From Mucilaginibacter sp. (GTDB taxonomy: Bacteria; Bacteroidota; Bacteroidia; Sphingobacteriales; Sphingobacteriaceae): DNA of 64,000 bases. The stretch is from positions 212,000-275,999 of the forward strand of contig NZ_JANYGQ010000005.1 of assembly GCF_025359345.1 (NCBI RefSeq), written 5' to 3'. This document shows positions 1-8,558 of this stretch, one piece after another. The position numbers were made by a program, and so were the translations under genes. Position 1 is the first letter of the stretch, and each line of letters begins with the position of its first letter. The notes beneath the pieces are model-generated. The model searched no databases. It had not been told where the DNA came from and worked only from the letters and a program-made list of their open reading frames with translations.

Positions 1-1
1 C

Positions 2-1183
2 GGTCTTCAGACCCTTACCAAAGATTGGAAAGCAATAAGATTTCGCAGGTTGGTTACTTTTGGATACCTCGTAATATCAATCGGCATATCAATTTCATTT
101 TTAGCTATTTTGGGCAGTTTTACCACTGCAAAAGGGATGACGCCTTTTCATGAATGGATACTAAGTCTATTCATTATATCTTTTATAACCAAAGTCTTTT
201 TTGTGCTGATATTGTTTTTGGGTGATATAGGACGTCTATTTTACGGAATTATAGGCCACTTTATCAATCCAAAAAGTAAGGCAGACAAACCTTTCTTCCC
301 TTCGCGGCGGAAGTTTATAAGCGAGGCCGCTGTACTTGTTGCTGCATTTCCGTTTACGGGCTTGCTGTATGGTATGGTTAAAGGTAAATATGATTACAGA
401 GTACACCGCCAAACACTTTATTTTAATGATTTGCCTGAGGCTTTTGACGGCTTTACTATTACACAGTTATCCGATATCCATTCAGGCAGTTTTGACAACA
501 CGGCAGCAGTACAACGCGGAATCGATTTGGCCAAAGCACAAAAAAGCGACCTGTTTGTTTTCACCGGCGATTTGGTAAATAACGCTGCCTGGGAAATTGA
601 ACCTTACCTCGGCAGGTTCGGCGAAATTAAGGCCCCTTACGGGCAATTTTCAATATTGGGAAATCATGACTATGGCGATTATATTGAATGGGGCAGCGAA
701 GCTGAAAAGGCAGCCAATCTTGATAAATTGAAACAGCATCATAAAGCTTTAGGTTACCGTTTATTGCTGAATGAAAATGTTGAGATAGAGAAAAATGGTC
801 AAAAAATATCACTCATTGGCGTTGAAAACTGGGGCTTCGGTTTTATACAAAAAGGCGATTTGGATAAAGCACTGCAAGGGGTTAACAATGACTCGTTTAA
901 AGTCCTCCTATCGCACGACCCAACGCATTGGGAAAAGAAAGTAAGAAACCACCCAACAACCGTACACCTAACCTTAGCAGGGCACACACACGGGGCACAA
1001 TTTGGTGTTGAAACGGCTGGCTTTAGATGGAGCCCTGTGCAGTACCGCTACCTTGACTGGGCAGGCCTGGCCAACGAAAAAAACCGCTATCTATACGTTA
1101 ACAGGGGCTTCGGCTTTTTGGCATTTTCGGGCAGGTTGGGGATATGGCCGGAGATAACGGTTTTAACTTTGAAGAAGGCTTAG
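2..1183 (+). CDS. Membrane-anchored metallophosphoesterase, 5' end outside window
   Basis: Calcineurin-like, metal-dependent phosphoesterase attached to the inner membrane (YkuE-like group); the substrate cannot be told from sequence. Hydrophobic segments occupy roughly the first 90 codons, with another around bases 330-370. The metal-binding blocks then follow in the family order: SDIHSG, FTGDLVN, LGNHDYG, LLSHDP and AGHTHGAQ. The reading frame is open back to base 2; the first possible start inside the window is only a TTG at base 50 in the middle of hydrophobic sequence, so the real start lies upstream and the gene is cut by the window edge. The C-terminus is complete. Confidence 0.88.
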   Translation, partial: GLQTLTKDWKAIRFRRLVTFGYLVISIGISISFLAILGSFTTAKGMTPFHEWILSLFIISFITKVFFVLILFLGDIGRLFYGIIGHFINPKSKADKPFFPSRRKFISEAAVLVAAFPFTGLLYGMVKGKYDYRVHRQTLYFNDLPEAFDGFTITQLSDIHSGSFDNTAAVQRGIDLAKAQKSDLFVFTGDLVNNAAWEIEPYLGRFGEIKAPYGQFSILGNHDYGDYIEWGSEAEKAANLDKLKQHHKALGYRLLLNENVEIEKNGQKISLIGVENWGFGFIQKGDLDKALQGVNNDSFKVLLSHDPTHWEKKVRNHPTTVHLTLAGHTHGAQFGVETAGFRWSPVQYRYLDWAGLANEKNRYLYVNRGFGFLAFSGRLGIWPEITVLTLKKA

Positions 1184-1190
1184 CTATTTT

Positions 1191-1280
1191 GTTATTGCGG
1201 AGGAACGAAGCAATCGCGAACTTTGCAAAACCGCTCTGTAAAGTTCGCGGTTGCCACGCTCGTTCCTCGCTCGCAATGAC
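1191..1280. repeat. Long imperfect hairpin repeat between convergent genes
   Basis: About 90 bp whose two halves are near reverse complements: ATTGCGGAGGAACGA and CGCGAACTTTGCA on the left, TGTAAAGTTCGCGG and TCGTTCCTCGCTCGCAAT on the right. It lies between the convergent ends of the phosphoesterase and the carboxylesterase, where it could end transcription from both sides. The word GAGGAACGAAGCAATC is typical of dispersed hairpin repeats found between genes in many genomes. Confidence 0.75.
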
Positions 1281-1307
1281 AATGTTTGATGATTTGTTAA
1301 AAAATTC

Positions 1308-2825
1308 TTACTTCAACAAAAACACTTGCGACGGAAAATCCCGGTCATCATAAACATATCTTAAGTCAACCACCTTCGTCACCTTGTCAAATACCATTAC
1401 GTGGTAGGTAGTGGCGTTATAATTTGGCCAGACTGGTAATAACGGTGTGTTGGGGTCGCCGGTTTTGATAAAGGCGACCCAGGCAGCGTGCATGTTTGCG
1501 GCCAGTTGCTGCCGTTCTTTTGCTGCCTGCTGTAGTTTAGGGTCGCTCCACACATATTGCAATTCCTCGCCGTGCCTGGCGCCATATTTCTGGCCGTTAT
1601 CATAATCAAAACGGTACATCCATACCGGCCTGCCGTTTAGTGCGAGCCAATGGGCAAAACGATAACTGTGCATCTGGTACATATACTGCGTTAGCACCGT
1701 AACTGCGGCATCATACGGCCGGGCAAATTTTGATTCGTACTGATAATTTTTGTATACCAGCTTGTAGTTATCGCCAAAAAGCGATTTTAGAATTGCAGTA
1801 TCAGGATTTTTCAGCTTTTCATTACCATTTATAAATGCGGCAGCTTCATATTTATTTGTGCCGATTATTCCCTTAATACGCGGCATGGCCGTACTACCTG
1901 CATACTTATGACCATCAGTGGTAATCGTCACCCCATCATAAACCGGGCCGAAGAACGAGTTGCCGCCAATACCAGCGCAAACTATAGCCTGTGCCTTTAT
2001 TATAGAATCGGCAGGCAGGGCAAGCAATTTAAGGCCGTCGTTTTTGCCCAGGCCCAACTGGCGTAAGATTTTGAGACGCTCATTTTTCGCAGTATTAATA
2101 TCCCTTACACATTGAACCGAGCCGCTTTCCGCAATGTATTGCTGGAAAAGGCCTTTCGATTTTGGTGCCACCATCACCGCGCTAAGCAGCTTGGCCCCGG
2201 CGGATTCGCCCATAAGGGTAACCCGGTTTGGGTCGCCGCCAAAGGCCGTAATATTGTGTTTTATCCAAGTCAGCGCCGCAATGCAATCCAGCAAACCGCA
2301 ATTGCCCGATTGTGCATATCGTTTATCCAAATCGCCCAGGTATAAAAAGCCCAGGGCGCCAAGCCGGTAATTAATGGTTACGGTAACAATATCGTCTTTA
2401 TCGGCAAAGGCATGGCCGTCTTCGCCTTTACCGGCACCGGCTGTCATGCTGCCGCCGTGAACCCACACCAGCACAGCGCGTTTTTTATTGTCTGTTTTGG
2501 GAGTGTAGATATTCAGCGATAAACAATCTTCGCTGCCTTGTACATTTTTACTGCCGGGCTGCGTGGCAATGGCGCCAAACTGCTGCGTGGCGAGGGTGTC
2601 ATCCCAATCGGCGTGCGCGGCAGGGGGCATAAGGCGGAGGGCTCCTTCGGGTGGTGCAGCATAGGGTACGCCCTTGAATACGGCTATGCCATTTTCTGTG
2701 AGGCCCTTAATATAGCCGTGGTTGGTTTTAACAACGGGGGCAGTGTTTTGGGCTGATGTCTTAGATAGAGAAAACGCTACGGTTAATAGCAGCGCCGCGA
2801 CTATTCTGATGCACATACGTAACAT
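1308..2825 (-). CDS. Secreted type-B carboxylesterase
   Basis: Alpha/beta-hydrolase of the carboxylesterase type B family (505 aa, normal length), cleaving carboxylic esters; the substrate is unknown. An N-terminal signal peptide (about residues 1-25) sends it to the periplasm or outside. The EDCLSLNIY signature is at about 99-107, the oxyanion HGG at 123-125 and the nucleophile elbow GESAGA with Ser208. Glu327 (GTNKYEAA) and His418 (RHGEEL) are the expected partners of the triad. The ATG at 2825 directly precedes the signal peptide. A TAGCTTTA sequence (minus strand, 2841-2848) resembles a Bacteroidota -7 element just upstream. Monocistronic. Confidence 0.9.
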   Translation of the reverse strand: MLRMCIRIVAALLLTVAFSLSKTSAQNTAPVVKTNHGYIKGLTENGIAVFKGVPYAAPPEGALRLMPPAAHADWDDTLATQQFGAIATQPGSKNVQGSEDCLSLNIYTPKTDNKKRAVLVWVHGGSMTAGAGKGEDGHAFADKDDIVTVTINYRLGALGFLYLGDLDKRYAQSGNCGLLDCIAALTWIKHNITAFGGDPNRVTLMGESAGAKLLSAVMVAPKSKGLFQQYIAESGSVQCVRDINTAKNERLKILRQLGLGKNDGLKLLALPADSIIKAQAIVCAGIGGNSFFGPVYDGVTITTDGHKYAGSTAMPRIKGIIGTNKYEAAAFINGNEKLKNPDTAILKSLFGDNYKLVYKNYQYESKFARPYDAAVTVLTQYMYQMHSYRFAHWLALNGRPVWMYRFDYDNGQKYGARHGEELQYVWSDPKLQQAAKERQQLAANMHAAWVAFIKTGDPNTPLLPVWPNYNATTYHVMVFDKVTKVVDLRYVYDDRDFPSQVFLLK

Positions 2826-2903
2826 AAAATTAAATATGGATAAAGCTAGGGAAAGATTGCGAATTTTTGCTGCTTGACGAATGGCCCCGATGCAAAAATT
2901 AAC

Positions 2904-4277
2904 TTATAACAATTTCAAAATATCTGTTAACGTTTCTTTGTCTCCCGGTCTTGCCGCATTTTTATCAATTATTTGGCCTTTTTTGTCAATTATTGCATAA
3001 TGCGGTATACCCGATATATTGAACGCCTTTTCCGCCTCCTCTGCAAGCGTTTTGTTTAAAAAATAATTTTCGCCGGTAATATTTAATTGTTTTCGGGCCG
3101 CCATCCAATTAGCTTTATCGTCATTAAAACCGAGATACAAAAAAACCACATCTTTATTTTTAAGTTGTTGCTGTAATACTTTGGAGTTTGGCATTTCAGA
3201 TCTGCAGGGTCCACACCAGCTCGCCCAAAAATCAACATAAATCACCTTACCCGAATACGCTTTGAAGATTTTATTTAAATCGGTATAGTTCTCTATTTTA
3301 TCAATGCTATGCTGGCTTTCAGCAACAAATTTCAGATAGCTGCTCCGTTTACTATTCACCAGCGTTCTGAGTTGGGGCGAGCTAACCGCGCCAATAAACT
3401 GCGGATATAAACTATTGTAGATAGAATCAATTCCAATAATGTTTAAAAGCTGTCGGGTCAATAAGACATCCCGTGTTGGACCCTCCAAGTTTTTAACGCC
3501 AAAATTAAAAATATCAGTTGATCGATACCTGTTTACACTGCCACTAGTTTTTAGCATACAAAAATATTGCACAAAATCATTGTAGTTTACAGAGCATTTA
3601 GCAGCATTGTCATCATTAATATTTACACTCTTCAACAGATCAAATAGGGTATCGCTGGCGGCGATCTTATTTTGCATCAGGGTACCTACGCAAAGCCTTT
3701 CATAGGGTTCATAAGTGAATTGCTTTTTTAGCCAGTTATTAAAACTATTGCTCATTGGATGTTTAAGATTGTAATTCTCGAGGAAAGCCAGTTTATACTG
3801 TCCCTTTTTGAGCCGTTCACTAAGGTTAGCTTGCAGGTCTTCAATTTGGTTGACCGCGGCATTGAATTTAGAAGTGTATTTATTGTGGTAAGTGCTGTCG
3901 CCTGACAATTCCCGCTCGAAATAGATATCATTTGCAATACCACCCTTCACCTCATAACCAGAAAAGTAATCAAATTGATTAAAAACAATTGAAATCTTAT
4001 CTCCGGGTTGAAGGTCTATTAATGCAATATCTTCGCCGTAGCGCACTGCCCATTCGTCGATGCTTGATGTCTGCAGGACAGCATGAAAAACCCCATATTT
4101 GTCAACCTCGGCTGTGTATTTGTCATCTGTTTTTCCGGTAATGTAATTTCGGCCGTTCTTTTGAAAGAAAATGTATTTTGCCGACGGATGTTGAATCTTC
4201 CCGTATATTTCAACGGTCTGACCATACGTATAAAGGCAATTAATTGATAGGATAATAAAAACAAAGTAATGCTTCAT
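2904..4277 (-). CDS. TlpA-family thiol-disulfide oxidoreductase with N-terminal DUF4369-like domain
   Basis: Periplasmic or membrane-facing thioredoxin-like protein (457 aa) with a signal peptide (1-20). The N-terminal beta-rich region (about 21-105) resembles the DUF4369 domain often fused to Bacteroidota TlpA proteins; a long helical middle follows. The C-terminal thioredoxin fold (about 325-457) has the redox motif WCGPC at 354-358 and the cis-proline in SGIPHY (Pro425). Such proteins reduce or oxidise protein disulfides in the envelope; the partner is unknown. It stands alone, with the esterase downstream on the same strand about 80 bp away. Confidence 0.88.
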   Translation of the reverse strand: MKHYFVFIILSINCLYTYGQTVEIYGKIQHPSAKYIFFQKNGRNYITGKTDDKYTAEVDKYGVFHAVLQTSSIDEWAVRYGEDIALIDLQPGDKISIVFNQFDYFSGYEVKGGIANDIYFERELSGDSTYHNKYTSKFNAAVNQIEDLQANLSERLKKGQYKLAFLENYNLKHPMSNSFNNWLKKQFTYEPYERLCVGTLMQNKIAASDTLFDLLKSVNINDDNAAKCSVNYNDFVQYFCMLKTSGSVNRYRSTDIFNFGVKNLEGPTRDVLLTRQLLNIIGIDSIYNSLYPQFIGAVSSPQLRTLVNSKRSSYLKFVAESQHSIDKIENYTDLNKIFKAYSGKVIYVDFWASWCGPCRSEMPNSKVLQQQLKNKDVVFLYLGFNDDKANWMAARKQLNITGENYFLNKTLAEEAEKAFNISGIPHYAIIDKKGQIIDKNAARPGDKETLTDILKLL

Positions 4278-4463
4278 TTATTGATTGTTTGTAAGGTTAG
4301 AGTTGATTTTGGTTATCATCCTTAACGGGTAAAGCTAAACAAGATTGCGGCGGCACTTGAGTATCTTAGTAATTACTGAATTTGCCCGGTTTTATTTTGG
4401 CAGTAAAGACTGACAAAACTGGCACGGTTTAGGATTACCTATATCTATCTACACAAAAGTACT

Positions 4464-4691
4464 ATGGCAAATCAAAACTCAAAGCGAATAGGCAATCAAC
4501 CCAAAGAAAAACCGGTTACTACAATGGACACAATGCACGACACCTGGCGGGTTATGAAGCCATTTGTGCATTTTTCTTTTAAAGCGCTGAAAGTATTAGC
4601 GGGAGCGCTGGTGTTTATTGTGAAGCATATTCCGAAACCGGAGGAGCATAAGCCTGCGGAGAAGAGGGATAAGGTGATTAAGATAAAATGA
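4464..4691 (+). CDS. Small protein with one hydrophobic segment
   Basis: A 75-residue protein of unknown function. The ends are very basic and polar (Lys/Glu/Pro-rich tail ending in KVIKIK) and the middle (about 33-55) is hydrophobic enough for one membrane segment or a membrane-lying helix. The ATG at 4464 is the only good start. A transcription terminator follows at 4751. No family recognised; a real gene is likely because codon use is even and a terminator follows. Confidence 0.55.
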   Translation: MANQNSKRIGNQPKEKPVTTMDTMHDTWRVMKPFVHFSFKALKVLAGALVFIVKHIPKPEEHKPAEKRDKVIKIK

Positions 4692-4750
4692 ACCTTTCGA
4701 ACATCTGTGATGACAAACGCCCAAAACGACGAAAATTGTTTATTCTACGA

Positions 4751-4785
4751 AAGGTGCTGACACTAATTTGTCAGCACTTTTCTCA
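4751..4785 (+). terminator. Rho-independent terminator after the 75-aa gene
   Basis: Perfect 9-bp stem GTGCTGACA / TGTCAGCAC with a 6-base loop, flanked by AAAG before and CTTTTCTC after. It lies 60 bp past the stop codon of the small gene. Confidence 0.8.
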
Positions 4786-4949
4786 TTTTTTGACATGTAA
4801 AATTATAAAAAACCGCGTTAATGATGCAGAAAAAAGGCTTTTTAGCGAACCACTGGGCCAATTTACTGTTCCACCCTGTTCCTTATGTTTCACTGTGAAC
4901 AGGAACGCAAAATTGTACTATAATCCTGTCACAGATTTACACTTCGAAA

Positions 4950-4983
4950 TTAATCCCCCGAATACCTATGGTCACAAGGCCAA
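4950..4983 (-). repeat. Left copy of 34-bp inverted element flanking lrp-eamA
   Basis: Read on the minus strand it begins TTGGCCTTGTGACCATAG. It matches 6616-6649 (plus strand) at 28 of 34 positions, and all six differences are transitions. The two copies face each other around the Lrp and EamA genes. Confidence 0.75.
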
Positions 4984-5104
4984 GAATGCAACGGACAGGT
5001 AGTAAAAAAGAAGTTCAAACACTCAATATCTACATTTGTCGAATTAAATTCATTTTTTAAAATACTATTATGAATTAAATTCAAAATAACCGTAATATTA
5101 CAGT

Positions 5105-5584
5105 ATGATTAGCGAAACAGAAATCATACTGGATAAAACAGACCTGCATATTTTACGGTTAATGCAGGACAATGCCCGCATCAGCAACGCCGACCTGGCA
5201 CGAGAGCTGGGCATGGCGCCATCTGGGATATTGGAGCGCGTTAAAAAACTGGAACAGAAAAATGTCATCCGCCAGTATACGGCCCGCATAAACCCCGAAG
5301 CGCTGCAGCAAAAAATGCTGGCTTTTATTTTTATGAAAGCTGCCGATGGGCCCGGTTGCAACGATACAGCCAAACAACTGGCCAAAATACCCGAAGTACA
5401 GGAAGTGCACCACATTGCTGGCGACGATTGTTACCTGGTAAAAGTGCGCACTTATGATTCCGCCTCGCTGATGCACCTGATGCGTAACGAGTTCGGCAAA
5501 ATACCTAACCTTTTAAGTACCCGCACCACCATAGTGCTCGAGACGGTTAAAGAACAACAACAATTGGTAATACCCGAAAAATAA
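5105..5584 (+). CDS. Lrp/AsnC-family transcriptional regulator
   Basis: DNA-binding regulator of the leucine-responsive/asparagine family (159 aa, typical length). Residues about 8-60 form the winged helix-turn-helix (ILRLMQDNARISNADLARELGMAPSGILERVKKLE); residues about 70-150 form the ligand-binding, oligomerising RAM domain. These proteins sense amino acids or small metabolites and control neighbouring genes. The EamA exporter starts 7 bp downstream on the same strand, so it is probably the target and co-transcribed, as in other Lrp/exporter pairs. Confidence 0.93.
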   Translation: MISETEIILDKTDLHILRLMQDNARISNADLARELGMAPSGILERVKKLEQKNVIRQYTARINPEALQQKMLAFIFMKAADGPGCNDTAKQLAKIPEVQEVHHIAGDDCYLVKVRTYDSASLMHLMRNEFGKIPNLLSTRTTIVLETVKEQQQLVIPEK

Positions 5585-5591
5585 ATAAATC

Positions 5592-6575
5592 ATGCCTTCA
5601 GCCTCACAAAAATCAGCTTCTCCCCTATTGGTAATTACAGCCTTTGCAATAGTTTACGTTGTATGGGGCTCCACCTACTTTTTTATCAGGATTGCTGAGC
5701 AGGGTGGCCTCCCACCGTTTATGCTGGGTGCCATCCGCTTTATTATTGCCGGGGCTTTAATGATGGGCTGGTGCGTGGCAAAGGGCGAAAAGATTTTTGT
5801 AAAACGTGATATTATAAACGCAGCCATAACCGGTATCTTGCTGCTGTTTATTGGCAACGGCATCGTCATATGGGCCGAGCAAACCCTGCCAAGCGCCATG
5901 GTGGCCATAATGGTATCATCAGCACCGATATGGTTTGTATTGCTGGATAAGCCAAACTGGGGCATCAATCTAAAAAATAAAGCAACCATAATAGGGTTAA
6001 TTATAGGTTTTGTTGGGGTAATACTGTTGTTCAGCGAACAGCTTGGTGTTATGTTTTCGGGTGGCGGCGCATCAAAGCTGCCATGGATGCTGTTGCTGCT
6101 GTTCGGGTCGATATCATGGTCGGGTGGGTCGTTATTCTCAAAGCACAGGCCAACATCGGGCTCGGGTTCGGTAAGCGCCGCGTGGCAAATGCTGGCCGCC
6201 GGTTTTGTGTATGTGCCTGTGAGTGTTATTCATGGTGAGTTTAACAATTTAAATCTTGACAGTATACATACCAGCAGTTGGCTGGCGGTTACCTACCTGG
6301 TATTTTTTGGTTCGATAGCTGCCTATAGCGCGTACGTTTGGCTGTTGCAAGTGAGGCCGGCAACGCAGGTAAGCACTTACGCCTATGTTAATCCGGTAAT
6401 AGCAGTAATATTGGGTGTTGTGTTTATACACGAAAATGTATCATTGATGCAATTGGTGGGGCTCTTTGTAATATTAGGCAGTGTTTTGCTAATCAACCTG
6501 GCGAAATACAGGAAAGAAAAGAATGAAGTCCGAAAGTTCGAAAGTCCGAAAGAAGCTGCGGTTGCGGATTGCTAA
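5592..6575 (+). CDS. EamA-family (drug/metabolite) inner-membrane exporter
   Basis: Ten-helix transporter of the DMT superfamily (327 aa) with two EamA repeats: about residues 10-140 (FAIVYVVWGSTYFFIR is the classical first helix) and 155-305. Related proteins export amino acids or metabolites. It follows the Lrp regulator by 7 bp, which fits ligand-induced efflux. The last 15-20 codons (about 6520-6575) consist of an iterated GAAAGTCC/GAAAGTTC phrase and read as a hydrophilic tail. This looks like an intergenic repeat that has moved into the 3' end of the gene. Confidence 0.92.
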   Translation: MPSASQKSASPLLVITAFAIVYVVWGSTYFFIRIAEQGGLPPFMLGAIRFIIAGALMMGWCVAKGEKIFVKRDIINAAITGILLLFIGNGIVIWAEQTLPSAMVAIMVSSAPIWFVLLDKPNWGINLKNKATIIGLIIGFVGVILLFSEQLGVMFSGGGASKLPWMLLLLFGSISWSGGSLFSKHRPTSGSGSVSAAWQMLAAGFVYVPVSVIHGEFNNLNLDSIHTSSWLAVTYLVFFGSIAAYSAYVWLLQVRPATQVSTYAYVNPVIAVILGVVFIHENVSLMQLVGLFVILGSVLLINLAKYRKEKNEVRKFESPKEAAVADC

Positions 6576-6615
6576 ATAGGGATACGAAGCTGGCCTTGTT
6601 GGTTATCTGCTGTTA

Positions 6616-6649
6616 TTGGTCTTGTGACCATAGACATTCAGAAGATTAA
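6616..6649 (+). repeat. Right copy of 34-bp inverted element flanking lrp-eamA
   Basis: Begins TTGGTCTTGTGACCATAG and is the inverted partner of 4950-4983 (28 of 34 identical, transitions only). It lies 40 bp after the EamA stop codon. Confidence 0.75.
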
Positions 6650-6698
6650 ACGTCAATTTTTAAAAAATACCAAACCATTGATAAACAACACGTTCCAT

Positions 6699-6735
6699 AG
6701 CGTTCCGGGTGTTCCGCTGTGAAAAATGGAACGCT
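6699..6735. repeat. Inverted repeat AGCGTTCC / GGAACGCT
   Basis: Perfect 8-bp arms at 6699-6706 and 6728-6735 between the convergent ends of the EamA and ABC genes. The same GTTCC...CTGTGAA...GGAACGC words occur at 4866-4911 on the far side of lrp-eamA, so it probably belongs to the same duplicated intergenic element. Confidence 0.55.
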
Positions 6736-6771
6736 TAAGCACTCACCTAATCAGCTTACTCACACAAAAGC

Positions 6772-7815
6772 TTAAATATCTTTCGGCAACGACCTTGCCG
6801 GTGTTTCCCATTTTCCGAATTCAAAATAGTCTTCAATACTGATGCTGAGTTTGCTGCCGATGCTGTACTTACCTTTGTGGTAGTTGTTTGCCCTTAGTAC
6901 TATGCCTTCCCGCTCAATTATCAACTCTTCAAAAAATCCTTTGAACAGTATTTGCTTAACCGTCCATTTACTGCCGAAGCCTTTGGTGATTTTTACGTGC
7001 TCAGCGTAAATAACCACTGTGCCGCGCTTACTTTTTATGCCACAGCTTTTGGCCTCGTCGGATGTGAGCTGACTGCTGCTGGCAAGTATCTGGGCGGTGT
7101 ATAGTAACTTAGGTGTATTATAAAGTTCCTCGGGGCTGCCATTTTCAACAATTTCACCATCCTTCAACACTATCAGCTCATCAGCCATCGAGAGTATTTC
7201 GGCAGGGTCATGACTTACGAGTACAACGGTTACCCCCCACTCCTTTACAATGTAGCGGATGTCGTGCTGCAGGCCTTCGCGGTAAGTGGCGTCAACCTGG
7301 TTAAATGGCTCATCAAGCAAAATAACCTCAGGCTTGCTTATCAGGGCTTTGGCAATGGTTACCCGCTGTTTTTCGCCGCCGCTTAGTTTACCGAATGGCT
7401 GGTCTTTAAGCGGCAAAATATCAAGCATGTTAAGCGAGTCGGTTATTTTCTTTTCCTCGGTATCAAGCCCAATTTCGCCAATCCGCAGGCCGGAGCGCAC
7501 GCTTTCCCAAACGGTGGCTTCCAGATCCATGTCCTGGTTATTTTGCGTAACAAGGCGCATGGCCTCATGAGCGGGCTGCAGTTTTTCTTCGCGTTTTAAA
7601 ATACGTTCTTCTTTAAAAAAAACCTCGCCGCTGTCTGGCTGCAACAAACCATATAGTAAGTTCAGCAATGTAGTTTTGCCACTGCCGCTTTCGCCTACAA
7701 TGGCAGTAACTTTTCCTTTGGGGATGAATATGGTTACGTTATTAACTCCTGAAGATTTATCGCCAAAATAGTTTTTGGTAACCGATATGGTTTCCAGGAT
7801 CATGTCTTCTTGCAT
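6772..7815 (-). CDS. Orphan ABC transporter ATP-binding protein with C-terminal TOBE-like domain
   Basis: ATPase subunit of an ABC importer-type transporter (347 aa). Walker A GESGSGKT at 41-48, Q-loop around 91, signature LSGGEKQ at 144-150, Walker B VILLDEP at 164-170, and the switch His202 in VSHDP are all present, so ATP hydrolysis is expected. The region after about 245 has beta-strand-rich sequence like the TOBE substrate-sensing domain of PotA/MalK-type ATPases. No permease or binding protein is adjacent, so the substrate is unknown. ATG 7815 or the in-frame ATG at 7803 could be the start. Confidence 0.87.
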   Translation of the reverse strand: MQEDMILETISVTKNYFGDKSSGVNNVTIFIPKGKVTAIVGESGSGKTTLLNLLYGLLQPDSGEVFFKEERILKREEKLQPAHEAMRLVTQNNQDMDLEATVWESVRSGLRIGEIGLDTEEKKITDSLNMLDILPLKDQPFGKLSGGEKQRVTIAKALISKPEVILLDEPFNQVDATYREGLQHDIRYIVKEWGVTVVLVSHDPAEILSMADELIVLKDGEIVENGSPEELYNTPKLLYTAQILASSSQLTSDEAKSCGIKSKRGTVVIYAEHVKITKGFGSKWTVKQILFKGFFEELIIEREGIVLRANNYHKGKYSIGSKLSISIEDYFEFGKWETPARSLPKDI

Positions 7816-8126
7816 ACCGGGCTGTAATTATCTCGTTTTTAAAACAACAAAGTGGGCTATAAAGGCAACGCGTAGGTTTCTTTGCAGCAGTTAAATATCC
7901 CCAAACCTAAACTATAAAAGTTTATCAAAAAAATGAAATACGTTTTTTTCAGAACCAAGAGCCAAGAATCAAGAGCCAAGAGAGAAGAAGAAAGTCAGTA
8001 ACCTGAAATAGAAGCTGCTCCAATTGGTAATTTTCCGGCAGTTCTATTTTTTCTTGATTCTTGTCTCTTGGTTCTTGGCTCTCCATTCCATATATTTATC
8101 AAAAAGAAATTTAATTTAAACCCCTT
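7816..8126. repeat. 311-bp intergenic region built around an iterated AAGAGCCAAGA phrase and its inverse
   Basis: The left arm (7951-7995) repeats CAAGAGC/CAAGAAT words. The right arm (8051-8083) is its reverse complement (TTCTTGATTCTTGTCTCTTG). The inner part GAAATAGAAGCTGC / GCAGTTCTATTTTTTC can also pair, so all of 7951-8083 can fold into one long hairpin. The same phrase occurs at 21691-21732 and around 59820-59945. No gene seen; it separates divergent genes, so promoters for both must also lie here. Confidence 0.65.
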
Positions 8127-8543
8127 ATGGAACACAACAAAACCTGGCACCAAATGCACCAGGACTCATTAGAATTTGGCCAGCGCCTGGCCGACTCGGT
8201 TGCAAACGGCATGGGCTCGTGGCGATTCATTATTATCCAAACCCTCATTGTACTGGCCTGGATGGTGCTAAACATTGTAGGCTTTGCCTATAAATGGGAT
8301 GTTTACCCTTTTATTTTGCTTAATCTGGTTTTCTCGACCCAGGCAGCCTATGCAGCCCCGATCATCATGATGGCACAAAACCGCCAAAGCGAACGCGACC
8401 GCGCCCAGGCCGACGCAGATTACAGGACCAATTGCGAGGCTAAAATAGAAATAGAGGAACTACTTAAAAAGCTGAATTCGATTGAGGTTGATAAGCTTGA
8501 CAGGATATTGGAACTGCTGGAGAAAAACGATAAGAAAGCATAA
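8127..8543 (+). CDS. DUF1003 membrane protein
   Basis: Member of the DUF1003 family (138 aa), function unknown. Two transmembrane helices (about 33-52 and 60-80) are joined by the conserved short loop WDVYPFILLN, and the family motif of a helix followed by AAPIIMMAQNRQSERDR is clear. The C-terminal third is a charged coiled coil (KIEIEELLKKLNSIEVDKLDRILELLEKN). The next gene starts 15 bp after the stop, so they may share a transcript. Confidence 0.88.
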   Translation: MEHNKTWHQMHQDSLEFGQRLADSVANGMGSWRFIIIQTLIVLAWMVLNIVGFAYKWDVYPFILLNLVFSTQAAYAAPIIMMAQNRQSERDRAQADADYRTNCEAKIEIEELLKKLNSIEVDKLDRILELLEKNDKKA

Positions 8544-8558
8544 CTGGCAACAGTATTT

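Larger units (their letters stand above)
4692..5104. other. 413-bp intergenic region: terminator, GTTCC/GGAAC hairpin and one 34-bp inverted element
   Basis: No convincing gene. It holds the terminator at 4751-4785, a hairpin-forming stretch of GTTCC and GGAAC words at about 4866-4911, and at 4950-4983 one arm of an element whose inverted partner is at 6616-6649. A 104-codon open frame running from 4688 through the terminator is judged spurious. Confidence 0.6.

Noticed and set aside
4688..5002. 104-codon open frame after the 75-aa gene
   Set aside because: It runs through a clear terminator and an inverted repeat element and has no protein-like composition.
6772..7815. Complete ABC importer locus
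   Set aside because: No permease or binding protein is next to the ATPase; left as an orphan subunit.
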